A DNA stretch of 64,000 nucleotides, taken from positions 186,001 through 250,000 of the forward strand of contig NZ_JAIELN010000009.1 in assembly GCF_019753045.1 (NCBI RefSeq), written 5' to 3'. Origin of the DNA: Hyphomicrobium sp. (lineage in GTDB: Bacteria; Pseudomonadota; Alphaproteobacteria; Rhizobiales; Hyphomicrobiaceae). Within the stretch, counting starts at the first letter, position 1. Each line of letters opens with the position of its first letter. The notes under the pieces were generated by a model. The model ran no database searches. It was not told the origin of the DNA and saw only the letters and a list, made by a program, of their open reading frames with translations. Below are positions 46,864-56,059 of the stretch, piece by piece. Made by a program: the position numbers and the translations under genes.

Positions 46864-48261
46864 TTGCGCATCGAAAGAGATATTGATCGCACGGTCTCAT
46901 TCCGGAGCAGTCAGGGTACGGTTTTTCGCGGCACCCTGAGCAAGCTCTCAAGACGCAATATTGTCTTCGAGATCTACAATCCATTTTCGCCCGTTCAAAT
47001 GTCCGAGGTCCTGAGCGATCTCAAGGTGCGGCGCGGCAAGAACCTCGTTTATCAAGGCGACGCGGTCGTAACCGGCATCGTCACAACAAGCATTTTGGTG
47101 GTCGTATCCGCGACGCTGGTAAATCAGTGGTCTGCCGTTGACGCGATCATCTCGGACCCTGCAGGACTTGAAGCCGAAGTCGGCCGTTTCGTCGATGAAT
47201 GGGACCGCGCCAATAAACTTCAGCCGAACTATCAGCTCAAAGTCGCCGACCTCCGATCGTTCCTGAGCGACTTGAGCTTTTGGCTGGATCAGGTCGACCT
47301 GGCAGTCGAAGGCGAACCAGGTGCCAGCCACACCGTCCTCGACACCGCCCGATTTGAACAAATCAAAGCACCTGTGATGCCGCGTCTGACGCAGCTCTTC
47401 CTCGAACTCGAGGAAGCCTGCCGCCAGCTCGACGTCGACGAAGTCGAAAATCACAAGCAACTGGCCCAACGCGACCTACTGCCGCTCATGATGGCGTCGC
47501 CCTTCTTCAACCGCGTCTATTCCAAGCCCCTCGGCTACGCGGGCGACTACGAGATGGTGAACATGATGTTCCGCAAGGAGCGCCGCGGAAAGACCACCTA
47601 TGGCCAGATCATTAATGATTGGTTGCTGAACGGAGGACCGCCCGAGGCCCACCGTAACCGCATCTACATGCTGGGCAAAATGCTCGACAAAGCGGCGGAA
47701 GACGCCGCCGCAGCAGACAAGAAGGTCCGCATCCTCAACGTCGGCTGCGGTCCGGTGCAGGAACTCCAGCTCTTCCTAGCGAAGAACAAGGATGCCCATC
47801 GCTTCTCATTCGATCTTCTTGATTTTAATGCCGAAACTCTCGCCTACGCCAAACGCCAGATCGAGGCGGCGACGGCCGGCAGCGAAGAACAGCCTAATGT
47901 CACGTACATCCTGAAGACGGTGCAGGATCTTCTGCGTCAAGCCATCGAGCTGCCGGAGAACTCCAAGACCTACGACATCATCTATTGCGCCGGTCTCTTC
48001 GATTACCTGTCCGATCGCGTTTGCACCAAACTGGTACGGCTCTTTTACCAGTGGTGCGAGCCGGGCGGACGCGTGATCGTTACAAATGTCCACTCGTCAA
48101 ACCCTGTGAAAGGTTTGATGGAGCATATTATGGAGTGGCATCTGGTGATGCGTGACGAGTCGGATATGGTCCGCCTCGCGCCTGATCTTGGGCCGCTAAA
48201 GATTTATACAGATGAGACGGGTATCAACGTCTTTCTGGAGATAGATAAACCCCCCGTTTAA
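46864..48261 (+). CDS. PhcB-like 3-hydroxy fatty acid methyl ester synthase family methyltransferase
   Basis: The 465-residue protein has an N-terminal PilZ-like barrel (about 1-95), a helical middle and a C-terminal class I SAM methyltransferase with KPLGYAGDYEMVNMMF at 221-236, AHRNRIYMLG near 262 and motif I ILNVGCGPVQEL at 290-301. This set is the hallmark of the extracellular-factor (3-OH PAME type) biosynthesis family including PhcB of Ralstonia. The start is TTG 46864 with GGAG eight bases upstream. The sensor kinase follows 4 bp later. A diffusible methyl ester signal is inferred. Confidence 0.83.
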   Translation: MRIERDIDRTVSFRSSQGTVFRGTLSKLSRRNIVFEIYNPFSPVQMSEVLSDLKVRRGKNLVYQGDAVVTGIVTTSILVVVSATLVNQWSAVDAIISDPAGLEAEVGRFVDEWDRANKLQPNYQLKVADLRSFLSDLSFWLDQVDLAVEGEPGASHTVLDTARFEQIKAPVMPRLTQLFLELEEACRQLDVDEVENHKQLAQRDLLPLMMASPFFNRVYSKPLGYAGDYEMVNMMFRKERRGKTTYGQIINDWLLNGGPPEAHRNRIYMLGKMLDKAAEDAAAADKKVRILNVGCGPVQELQLFLAKNKDAHRFSFDLLDFNAETLAYAKRQIEAATAGSEEQPNVTYILKTVQDLLRQAIELPENSKTYDIIYCAGLFDYLSDRVCTKLVRLFYQWCEPGGRVIVTNVHSSNPVKGLMEHIMEWHLVMRDESDMVRLAPDLGPLKIYTDETGINVFLEIDKPPV

Positions 48262-48265
48262 CGGC

Positions 48266-50905
48266 ATGGATGAAAAGAGCGACTTACGGCACGCCTTCGA
48301 GGCTGAGGAGCAAGAGCTTCGGCTAAGGCAGTCGAAAGTCGCTTGCATCCTCGGCATTGTGCTGATCCCGGCAGGGATCACTCTCGATAGCATCAGCTAT
48401 TCTGACCAGTTCAAAACCTTGATTGCGATCCGGCTCGTCGCGGCGGCCCTGATCGCAGTCATCTACGCCCTGCACTTCTGGGACAAGACGGCGGCTCACG
48501 TTCGCTATCTGACGATGGCGGGCCTGCTGATCGCGGTCGCCTCGATAGCGGTGATGATCGGCATCACCGACGGCGCGAATTCGACCTACTACAACGGCCT
48601 CTTTCTCATCCTCTTTGCCGTCGGCGTTCTGGCGCCGATGCAGCCCTTCGAGGCCGCACTTTTGTGCGTCTCGACGCTCGGAATTTACATCATCGCATGC
48701 TTGCAGGTGCCGTCCGCCGCCGACACTGTAAAGACCTTGATGAACAATCTTTATTTTCTTGTGCTCACCTGCATCATTTCGGTCACCGCCGTTCATTTCA
48801 ACTACCGCCGCCGCTTCAACGAATTCCGCTTGAAGTTCAAGCTCGCGTCTCAGCATCAGGAGCTGTCGGCGCTCGACCGTCTGAAATCGCAGTTCTTTGC
48901 CAACGTCAGCCACGAGTTGAGAACGCCGCTCACGCTCATTCTGGCGCCGGTCGAGCGGCTGAAAGTCGACGTCGCGGGCTTGGGCCCGTCGGCCGAGCAA
49001 TTGCTGGATGTCATCGAGAACAATGCGCTGCGGCTGTTGCGTCTTGTGAATGACATTCTGAGCCTGATCCGCCTTGAGGAAGGCCGCGCCACGCTATCGA
49101 AGAAGCCCGTCGATATGGCGCACTTCCTGAAGCACACGGCTGCTTCGATGAAGCATCTCGCCACACTGAAGGGTGTGAACCTCGAGCTCCAGGAACCGAC
49201 CGGCGACCTGCTGATCAACGCTGATCCCGACGCCCTCGAGAAGATCGTCAGCAACGTCATCGCCAACGCGATCAAGTTTACGCCGCCTGAAGGCCGCATC
49301 GATATTTCCGCGCATCGCGAAGAAGAGATGGTGGCGGTCACAATCTCCGACACCGGTATCGGTATTCCGGCTGAACAGCTGCCTCATATTTTCGATCGCT
49401 TCTATCAGGTGGACGGCTCCGCGACCCGCCGCCATCAGGGTCTGGGTTTAGGCCTCGCCCTGGTTCGCGAATTGATTACGCGCCATGGCGGAAACGTTAC
49501 GGCAACGAGCAATTCGGGCAGCGGTACGACATTCGTTTTACGTTTTCCTCATGCCCTGCAGGTTACCCAATCAGACATGAGCAATTCCGAAGAAAAGCCG
49601 GACGGGCTTGCCGACGACCCATTGCGCACCTTCGATCGCAAAGCATCGGCCCGCGCCATCATGATCACGGATAACGCCCCTTCCGCGATCGGGCAGGTCA
49701 GCGAGCCACAAGCCAAGGATGAACGCACCGAGCTCCCTCTCCTCCTCGTCGTCGACGACGAGCCGGATATGCGCCGCTATCTGGCGTCGATGCTGCGCGA
49801 AAACTATCGCATCATCGAGGCGCCGGACGGCATCACCGCGCTCGAGAAAGCCAAGGAACAGAAACCCGATCTGATTTTGCTCGACGTCATGTTGCCGGGC
49901 GTCACGGGGCTCGAGGTCTGTCGCTCGCTCAAGGAAAGAGCCGAGACGCGCGCCATCAAAATTATCATTCTGACGGCGCGAGCCGACGAAGAAGCCAAGA
50001 TCACCGCACTGAAGCATGGCGCCGACGACTTCCTGATAAAGCCGTTCAGCGGCCTGGAAGTCCGCTCGCGCATCGCCAATCTGATCAAGGCTTCCAGGCT
50101 CGAGACCGACCTTTACAGGACGAACGCCGAGCTGAAACAGAGCCTGCAGCAACTGCGCGAAACAGAAGCAGCCCTGGTTCAAAACGCGCGTCTCAGCGCC
50201 CTTGGAACGATGGCCGCCGGCCTGTTGCACGAAATCGGCAACCCGCTGAACTTCATGGGAACGGCGTTGCAATTGGCGGCCCGCGACCCAACCATTCAAG
50301 GCGATCCCGACACCGCGGATACGCTGAAGGACATCCACGCGGGCTATGAGCGCATTCACCGCGTCGTAACCGATCTCAGAGGCTTCACAGCGCCGCATCG
50401 CCCCGAGCACCCGCGGCCGTTCCACATCGAATCGGCAATCGACCATGCGCTTCGCTTCACGGCGCATATCCAGAAGGGAATAACGATTACGAGGAATATC
50501 GCGGACGATGGGCTCGTCGTCGGCTCGCAGTCGACGATCGCACAGGTTCTCGTCAACCTCATCGTCAACGCCGTCGCCGCGGTCCGCGCCGTCGAGGAAG
50601 AGCGCAAACCTGAAATTACCATTACATCATTCGTTGAGGGTGACGAACTGATTGTCTCGGTAAGAGACAACGGAACCGGCATCGATCCGAAAATTCAAAC
50701 CCAGATTTTCGATCCATTCTTCTCCACGAAGGACGTAGGCGAAGGCATGGGACTTGGCTTGGCAGTCAGCCATCGGATAATTGCGAATCATGGGGGTTCA
50801 CTGACTGTTAAGAGTAGTCTTGGAGAGTGGACCGAGTTCCGTTTCAACCTCCCGATATCGTCGGACAAAGAGAACCAGGTCTTCCATGGAGTCGTTTCGC
50901 ACTGA
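48266..50905 (+). CDS. PhcS-like hybrid sensor with two histidine kinase modules
   Basis: The 879-residue protein has about six transmembrane helices (25-178), a first kinase module with His216 in FANVSHELRTPLT and G boxes SDTGIGIP (361-368) and GLGLGLALV (392-400), a receiver domain (490-610) with Asp540 in LILLDVMLPG, and a second kinase module with His655 in LLHEIGNPLNF and a second ATPase region ending DNGTGID and GEGMGLGLAVS. Both modules look intact. It overlaps the downstream response regulator by 20 bp. It likely senses the PhcB-like product. Confidence 0.88.
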   Translation: MDEKSDLRHAFEAEEQELRLRQSKVACILGIVLIPAGITLDSISYSDQFKTLIAIRLVAAALIAVIYALHFWDKTAAHVRYLTMAGLLIAVASIAVMIGITDGANSTYYNGLFLILFAVGVLAPMQPFEAALLCVSTLGIYIIACLQVPSAADTVKTLMNNLYFLVLTCIISVTAVHFNYRRRFNEFRLKFKLASQHQELSALDRLKSQFFANVSHELRTPLTLILAPVERLKVDVAGLGPSAEQLLDVIENNALRLLRLVNDILSLIRLEEGRATLSKKPVDMAHFLKHTAASMKHLATLKGVNLELQEPTGDLLINADPDALEKIVSNVIANAIKFTPPEGRIDISAHREEEMVAVTISDTGIGIPAEQLPHIFDRFYQVDGSATRRHQGLGLGLALVRELITRHGGNVTATSNSGSGTTFVLRFPHALQVTQSDMSNSEEKPDGLADDPLRTFDRKASARAIMITDNAPSAIGQVSEPQAKDERTELPLLLVVDDEPDMRRYLASMLRENYRIIEAPDGITALEKAKEQKPDLILLDVMLPGVTGLEVCRSLKERAETRAIKIIILTARADEEAKITALKHGADDFLIKPFSGLEVRSRIANLIKASRLETDLYRTNAELKQSLQQLRETEAALVQNARLSALGTMAAGLLHEIGNPLNFMGTALQLAARDPTIQGDPDTADTLKDIHAGYERIHRVVTDLRGFTAPHRPEHPRPFHIESAIDHALRFTAHIQKGITITRNIADDGLVVGSQSTIAQVLVNLIVNAVAAVRAVEEERKPEITITSFVEGDELIVSVRDNGTGIDPKIQTQIFDPFFSTKDVGEGMGLGLAVSHRIIANHGGSLTVKSSLGEWTEFRFNLPISSDKENQVFHGVVSH

Positions 50906-52139
50906 TCAGCCGGTCGAGATCCTGATCGTCGACGACGAGCCACAGGCCGTCAAATATTTCAAGAAGGCCTTCGGCACGCGATACGACGTGCTCACCGCAA
51001 CGAGCGCGGACGAAGCCGAATCTCTCATCCTCTCCGGCAACCACAACATCGCGCTGGTCATTTCCGACCAGCGCATGCCAGGACGCAGCGGCGTCAGCCT
51101 CCTTAACCGCATCCGTAACGAACGTCCCGACATCATCCGTATGTTGACAACCGCATACGCGGATCTCGATAGCGCTATCGATGCCGTCAATAAGGGCGAG
51201 ATCCTCCGCTACATTTCGAAGCCGTGGGACCTCCGCGTGCTCGAAGCCGAAATCGAACAGGCGATCACCTTCTATCTCCTGAAGAACGAATACGACATGC
51301 TCCTGCGCGACAAGCTCAGCGCGTTGCATCGTACGCTTTTGCGCGATCGCATGAACGACCTTGCGATGCTGTCGGGCCTGCTGCCCTACAACAACGCGCC
51401 GCTGACGATGTATCACTATTTGAAGGAAGCGATCGCCGAAACCGCCTGGCGGCCATCGGCCCAGAAGGCATGGTCTCAGCTCCGCATCAGAGACCACTGG
51501 CGCATTCCCGTTGAAGAAACCCAGCGCGCCATTGATCTTTCGGCAGTGCTGACGACGCCACCCCTATTGGCGGATGCTCATCCGAGCGAATTCGATCTCG
51601 TCGCCGTGCTGACGGACTGTGCCGACGAGATCAACCGCGAACTCGGCGGCCAACAGGTCGTGATCCATGCGGACCAGGCGCAACTCGCCGTTTCTGCCGA
51701 TCCCGCCGCGATGCGCGAGATCATCACGCGTCTGATGGATCCGATGAGCCAGTGGGCTGCAGCCGGCAGCGTGCTGCTCGTCAACGTCTCACGCGACACG
51801 CTTGATGATGACACGCCGGGCGTCAGCATTCATTTCGAACTCCGCAATTGCGAGCCGCAGCGATCGATGCAGGATTGCGTGCTGTTTGCGCCGCCGCTGC
51901 ACACCGCGCCCAAGCGCGCCAGCGACTATCTGAAAGCCGCGCTCGCGATCGGCCACATCGGCGGCACAATCAGCTCTCCGCCCATGGAAAACGGCTACAA
52001 GCAAATCCATGTTGCGCTTCCGGCACGCGCCAAGGCCGTCAACACCAAGAAGATCAACGCGCTTCCGCAGCAGTGGCTGCAGGATCTGAGCGAGGAATAC
52101 GAAAAGTGGGTGCTGGGCACTCTCGAAATGGCGGCGTGA
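50886..52139 (+). CDS. Response regulator with degenerate kinase-like C-terminus (PhcR/PhcQ-like)
   Basis: The 417-residue protein has a REC domain with DDEPQ near residue 16, Asp61 in LVISDQRMPGRSG and KPWDLRVLEAEI, a helical linker (about 135-215) and a C-terminal region with a HATPase-like layout but no intact ATP-binding motifs. There is no DNA-binding domain, so output must be through protein contact. It closes the four-gene cassette and shares architecture with the gene at 45598. Confidence 0.85.
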   Translation: MESFRTDQPVEILIVDDEPQAVKYFKKAFGTRYDVLTATSADEAESLILSGNHNIALVISDQRMPGRSGVSLLNRIRNERPDIIRMLTTAYADLDSAIDAVNKGEILRYISKPWDLRVLEAEIEQAITFYLLKNEYDMLLRDKLSALHRTLLRDRMNDLAMLSGLLPYNNAPLTMYHYLKEAIAETAWRPSAQKAWSQLRIRDHWRIPVEETQRAIDLSAVLTTPPLLADAHPSEFDLVAVLTDCADEINRELGGQQVVIHADQAQLAVSADPAAMREIITRLMDPMSQWAAAGSVLLVNVSRDTLDDDTPGVSIHFELRNCEPQRSMQDCVLFAPPLHTAPKRASDYLKAALAIGHIGGTISSPPMENGYKQIHVALPARAKAVNTKKINALPQQWLQDLSEEYEKWVLGTLEMAA

Positions 52140-52690
52140 GCGGCTGAGCCCTACGCGACGGACAAACCTCGCGTAGGGGTCTAATCCCGGGCCAAAACCG
52201 CCTTGAATTCGGCCGCCTGTTGGCCGCGCGTCAAAATGCCAGCCATACCGACAATCCCGCGACGAAACTTCGCGAACCGGGGCTGACGCGGCTCCGGCCG
52301 ATCACCGAACTGAACATAAGTTCGCCCCTGAAATTCAGACACACCTTGGCCATCGCAATTGCTTGATTGCGCGTAGATCCACGTCTTTCCCGTGCGAGCG
52401 CCGCAATGAGGTCTTCTTCAAGGCGAGGATAGCCCGGTGCCGCGAGATCGGCTGGCAAGGCAGCCTCGTCGGAAAGCGGCGTAGGTTGAATTGCCACCCC
52501 TCCCCATCTCGAAGCACCTCTTGCGCGTTTTTCCAACCGTACGCGCTTGAGATCACCGTGAAGGTATGGTCGTTCGGGCGGTCCACGCACGGAAGGAACC
52601 AAAGTTGCTGGAATTGGCATGTGTTGACACGGAGAACGTCGCGCGGCATCGCCGCGAATGTTTTCAGCGTCCACACCTGGAGGTTGCTGA
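52140..52690. other. Non-coding gap between the phc-like cassette and the aldehyde dehydrogenase
   Basis: A 10-bp hairpin CCCTACGCGA / TCGCGTAGGG at 52149-52178 lies just after the response regulator and could act as a weak terminator. The remainder contains only overlapping antisense frames without family resemblance; a decayed gene cannot be excluded. Promoter of the aldehyde dehydrogenase is expected at the right end. Confidence 0.45.
52149..52178 (+). terminator. Hairpin after the phc-like cassette
   Basis: Perfect 10-bp stem with 10-base loop; followed by GTCTAATCC, not a T-run. Confidence 0.45.
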
Positions 52691-54112
52691 ATGACTGCCC
52701 ACGTTTCGGTCAAGGAAGATGACTTCCTCCTGACAGGCTTTCTGAGCAGGCAGCGCGCCGCGTTCCTCAAGGATGGGCCGCCGTCGGCCGCGCAACGACG
52801 GGCCGATCTGCTCAAACTGAAAACGGCGTTGCAGAAGCGGCGCACAGCTATCGAAGCGGCCGTCAGCAAGGACTTCGGCTACCGGTCTGCGTACGAAACC
52901 CGGATCATGGAAGTCACGCCGGTCATTCAGACGATCAATTACCTCCGCCGCAATCTGACGAAGTGGATGCGTCCCGAACGCCGCCGCGTGGCAATGCACT
53001 TCGTGCCCGGCCGAGCCCGCGTCGTTTATCAGCCGCTCGGTGTCGTCGGCATCATCTCACCCTGGAATTATCCGCTGTCGCTCGCGCTCACGCCGCTCGC
53101 CACCGCAATCGCAGCAGGCAATCGCGCCATCCTGAAGCCGTCCGAGTTGACGCCCGCGACCAGCGAACTCTTGAAGTCGATGCTGCGCGAGATTTTCCCT
53201 GAGGAGCAGGTCGCCGTCGTCACCGGTGGACCAGAGATCGGCGCCGCGTTCTCGCGCCTCCCGTTCGATCATCTCGTCTTCACCGGCAGCACCAATGTCG
53301 GGCGTTCGGTGATGAAGGAAGCCGCGGAAAATCTTGTCCCAGTAACGCTCGAACTTGGCGGCAAATCTCCGGCCTTGATCGGCCCAGATGCCGATATCGA
53401 TGCTGCAGCCGTCAGCGTCGCCTACGGAAAGCTCGCGAATGCCGGCCAAACCTGCATCGCGCCCGATTACGTCCTGGTGCACGAAAAGGACGTGGCCGCA
53501 TTCGTGGCATCATACGACGCGACCGCACTCAAGTTCTATCCTCAAGGAGCAGCCGACCGGAATTACACCTCCATCGTCAACGCGAAGCATGAGAGCCGCA
53601 TTCAGAAGCTGATCGATGATGCGAAGGAAAAAGGCGCCAAGGTTATCGAAGTCGCGAATGGTGGCACAGCCGATCCACGCAAGCTTGCACCCGTGATCGT
53701 GCTCAATGTCACTGACGAGATGGCCATCATGCAGCAGGAAATCTTCGGGCCGGCACTCCCCGTCATGACCTACCGCACCATTGACGAGGCGATTGGCTAC
53801 ATAAACCGCAAGCCGCGGCCGCTGGCGCTCTATTACTTCGGCCAGAACAGCGACTATCGCCAGAAGGTCCTGACGCGGACGACCTCCGGCAACGTCACGA
53901 TCAACGACACCCTGATGCATTACGTTCAAGACGACCTGCCATTCGGCGGCGTGGGAATGTCAGGCATGGGCGCCTATCACGGGATCGAAGGCTTCAAATC
54001 GCTCAGCCATGCCAAGGGCGTTTTCGAGCAGAACAAGTGGAATCTCGCGCGGATCCTGCACCCGCCATTCAACAAAACGACGGATATGGTCATCCGGTAT
54101 TTTTCGCGGTGA
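52691..54112 (+). CDS. Coniferyl-aldehyde-dehydrogenase-like aldehyde dehydrogenase
   Basis: The 473-residue ALDH has SPWNYPLSLALTPLATAIAA, VTLELGGKSP with the general-base Glu, the nucleophile Cys in NAGQTCIAPDY and PFGGVGMSGMGAYHG, typical of the coniferyl aldehyde dehydrogenase subgroup. No signal peptide. It oxidises aldehydes with NAD(P); the natural substrate is unknown, and formaldehyde or lignin-type aldehydes are both possible in a methylotroph. Confidence 0.9.
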   Translation: MTAHVSVKEDDFLLTGFLSRQRAAFLKDGPPSAAQRRADLLKLKTALQKRRTAIEAAVSKDFGYRSAYETRIMEVTPVIQTINYLRRNLTKWMRPERRRVAMHFVPGRARVVYQPLGVVGIISPWNYPLSLALTPLATAIAAGNRAILKPSELTPATSELLKSMLREIFPEEQVAVVTGGPEIGAAFSRLPFDHLVFTGSTNVGRSVMKEAAENLVPVTLELGGKSPALIGPDADIDAAAVSVAYGKLANAGQTCIAPDYVLVHEKDVAAFVASYDATALKFYPQGAADRNYTSIVNAKHESRIQKLIDDAKEKGAKVIEVANGGTADPRKLAPVIVLNVTDEMAIMQQEIFGPALPVMTYRTIDEAIGYINRKPRPLALYYFGQNSDYRQKVLTRTTSGNVTINDTLMHYVQDDLPFGGVGMSGMGAYHGIEGFKSLSHAKGVFEQNKWNLARILHPPFNKTTDMVIRYFSR

Positions 54113-54196
54113 CTTTCCTCGCCAAATCGCATGTATTCGGCCGCCGTCGATCGCCACGGTCCAACGGCGAAACTAGAAAAGAAAAAAGGAATTCGA

Positions 54197-54637
54197 ATGC
54201 AGCAAACAGTGGTCAGGGTCATCTGCGCGATCGGGCAGTCCGGTCAGCTTGGCCTCAATGGAGAGCTGCCGTGGGAAGGCAACCGGGACCCTGAATACGT
54301 CGCCGACGTCGCTCGATTTTTCGACATCACTCGGGGCCATGTTCTGATGGCCGGACCGAAGACCATTGGAGCCGTCCCCGATTTCGCGCGCACCGATCGC
54401 ACGCTCTTCGTTCTGCGGTCTCACATGGACCCGGAAGAGACGCTTAAACAATTCGCGGGCCGCGTCGTCTTTATCGGCGGCGGGCCGCCGGTTTGGGACA
54501 TCTACGCGCGCTTCGTCAGCCACTGGGATATAACGCGCCTACCCTACGATGGCCCGGCGGACCGCTGGTTCAATCCCAAATGGTTGACGGCATCGGCACG
54601 CGCAGAAGGCGATCGCCACCCCAATCCTTCCCTTTGA
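54197..54637 (+). CDS. Dihydrofolate-reductase-like protein
   Basis: The 146-residue protein follows the DHFR layout: VRVICAIGQSGQLGLNGELP, then DVARFFDITRGHVLMAGPKTIG, VVFIGGGPPVWDIYARF and ITRLPYDGPADRWFNP. It is short with a non-standard substrate region, so it may be a divergent DHFR or a related pterin/deazaflavin reductase. ATG 54197 follows AAAAGGA. Confidence 0.72.
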   Translation: MQQTVVRVICAIGQSGQLGLNGELPWEGNRDPEYVADVARFFDITRGHVLMAGPKTIGAVPDFARTDRTLFVLRSHMDPEETLKQFAGRVVFIGGGPPVWDIYARFVSHWDITRLPYDGPADRWFNPKWLTASARAEGDRHPNPSL

Positions 54638-54746
54638 GCCGCCGGGCTTTCCTTCCATTTGAAAAAGCCAAAGGCCGGATGCACAGAACGCATCCGGCCT
54701 AAGGAATGTTGAGTGAGAATACTAATGGCAGGTTGTTATCCTGCCG

Positions 54747-54980
54747 CTAGTGTTGTCCGCCTTTGCGGCCCGCTTCGGCCGCTCGCCGTGGGTCATTCCG
54801 GAAGTTACCGCCACTCTCGTGGCCGCCCTTCCTTCCGGCCTGAGACGCAAGTTCATGATTCCGCGAAAAGCTGCGCTCATTGTCCGGAACGCTTGCGCCG
54901 CCCTTGCGGGCAATCTCACGCTGCTTTTCGGCATCCATGGATGCAAAGCCGCGCTTTGATGTTCTGTCCTCTTGCGCCAT
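54747..54980 (-). CDS. KGG-motif general stress protein
   Basis: The 77-residue hydrophilic protein has repeated KGG motifs: REIARKGGASVP, AGRKGGHESGG and AGRKGGQH, with GFASMD near the start. Such proteins are stress-induced and intrinsically disordered. GAGGAAGG precedes the ATG at 54980; the longer frame is rejected. Confidence 0.85.
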   Translation of the reverse strand: MAQEDRTSKRGFASMDAEKQREIARKGGASVPDNERSFSRNHELASQAGRKGGHESGGNFRNDPRRAAEAGRKGGQH

Positions 54981-55294
54981 CTGAAAATTACCTTCCTCAG
55001 TGAAAAAATCTTCGCCTTGAAAAATTCGCCTCGAAAATCGAGACAATGCGAATTGCCCAGAAAAGTGTGCCGGTCCGTGTGGGGGTCCGATCGCCACAAG
55101 GCAACTGAAGGATGAACCTCGCCTTCTCAGGTCGGTTCCGATAATTCTCCTCGCCGGTACATCACGTTTTGGAAAGAAATTTCACGAAGCGGAGCTTCGC
55201 GCGAGCCAAGCGGCGTGTCCCGCCAACCGTCCCTTCACGAGCATGCCGCATAGAGCCTCGGCCTGCGACGCAAGCCGAGGCGAGGATCGATCAA

Positions 55295-55984
55295 TTAGAC
55301 GTCGAAGTCGTCGCTGCCCCAATCGTATTGACCGTCATCCTGGGCATCTTGCATCTCGTCTTGCGCAGCGTCGTCGGCCGCCAAGTCTCGTTGCGCTTGA
55401 TCGGCATCGTCGCGAGCGTCCTGCGCCTGGTCCTGAAGATTGTCGATCGTCTTTTGATCGGCCGCACTCGTAGCGTCGCCACCGGCATAGGCACGGCCGC
55501 CGCCAAAGAGGCTACGAATTCCATCCGCGAGGAAGACACCGCCGGCGACACCTGCGGCTGTCGACAACGCCGAGGAAAGAAACCCTCCGCCGCCGCCAGC
55601 CGCCTGGGCGGGAGAAGCCCATGGACTATTGGACGATGGATTGGCGGCTGGAGGCGCCACGGGACCCGGCCCCTGCTGCGGTGAATACGAAGGCGTATAC
55701 CGGCTGCCGCTCTGCGGCACCGACGAGCCGCCGAGGAAACTTCCACCGCGTCCGGTGGACTGCGGTTGCCGCGCGGCAGCTTCCAACTCTCTCATGCGGG
55801 CTTCCGCGCGCTCAAGAGCCTGCTGCTGAACAATCACTGTCTGGGCGAGATAGTACGGCGCATCCGGAGAGCGCCTGATCAGATCCTGGATAAGCCATTC
55901 GGCATCCTGATCTTTCTCGCCGCCATCAAAATTGCGGAGTCGCGCAAACAAATCTTCAATGAGCTGCTTTTCTTGCGCGTTCAT
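55295..55984 (-). CDS. DUF2076 family protein
   Basis: The 229-residue protein begins MNAQEKQLIEDLFARL, with DAEWLIQDLIRRSPDAPYYL, a coiled segment, a Pro/Gly/Ser-rich middle, a hydrophobic GGGGFLSSALSTAAGVAGG and an Asp/Gln-rich acidic tail, the DUF2076 pattern. AGGAGG lies upstream of ATG 55984. The function is unknown. Confidence 0.87.
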   Translation of the reverse strand: MNAQEKQLIEDLFARLRNFDGGEKDQDAEWLIQDLIRRSPDAPYYLAQTVIVQQQALERAEARMRELEAAARQPQSTGRGGSFLGGSSVPQSGSRYTPSYSPQQGPGPVAPPAANPSSNSPWASPAQAAGGGGGFLSSALSTAAGVAGGVFLADGIRSLFGGGRAYAGGDATSAADQKTIDNLQDQAQDARDDADQAQRDLAADDAAQDEMQDAQDDGQYDWGSDDFDV

Positions 55985-56059
55985 GAGGCTAGCCTCCTTA
56001 TTAGACGCCGTTGTCGACCGTTCAGAACCGCATGTAGGAACGGAACGGAAAAGTGACAT

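Noticed and set aside
52231-52869. Long minus-strand open frame antisense to the aldehyde dehydrogenase start
   Set aside because: It overlaps a well-supported gene, has no ribosome site or recognisable domain, and its N-terminal part is Arg/Ser-rich as in antisense frames.
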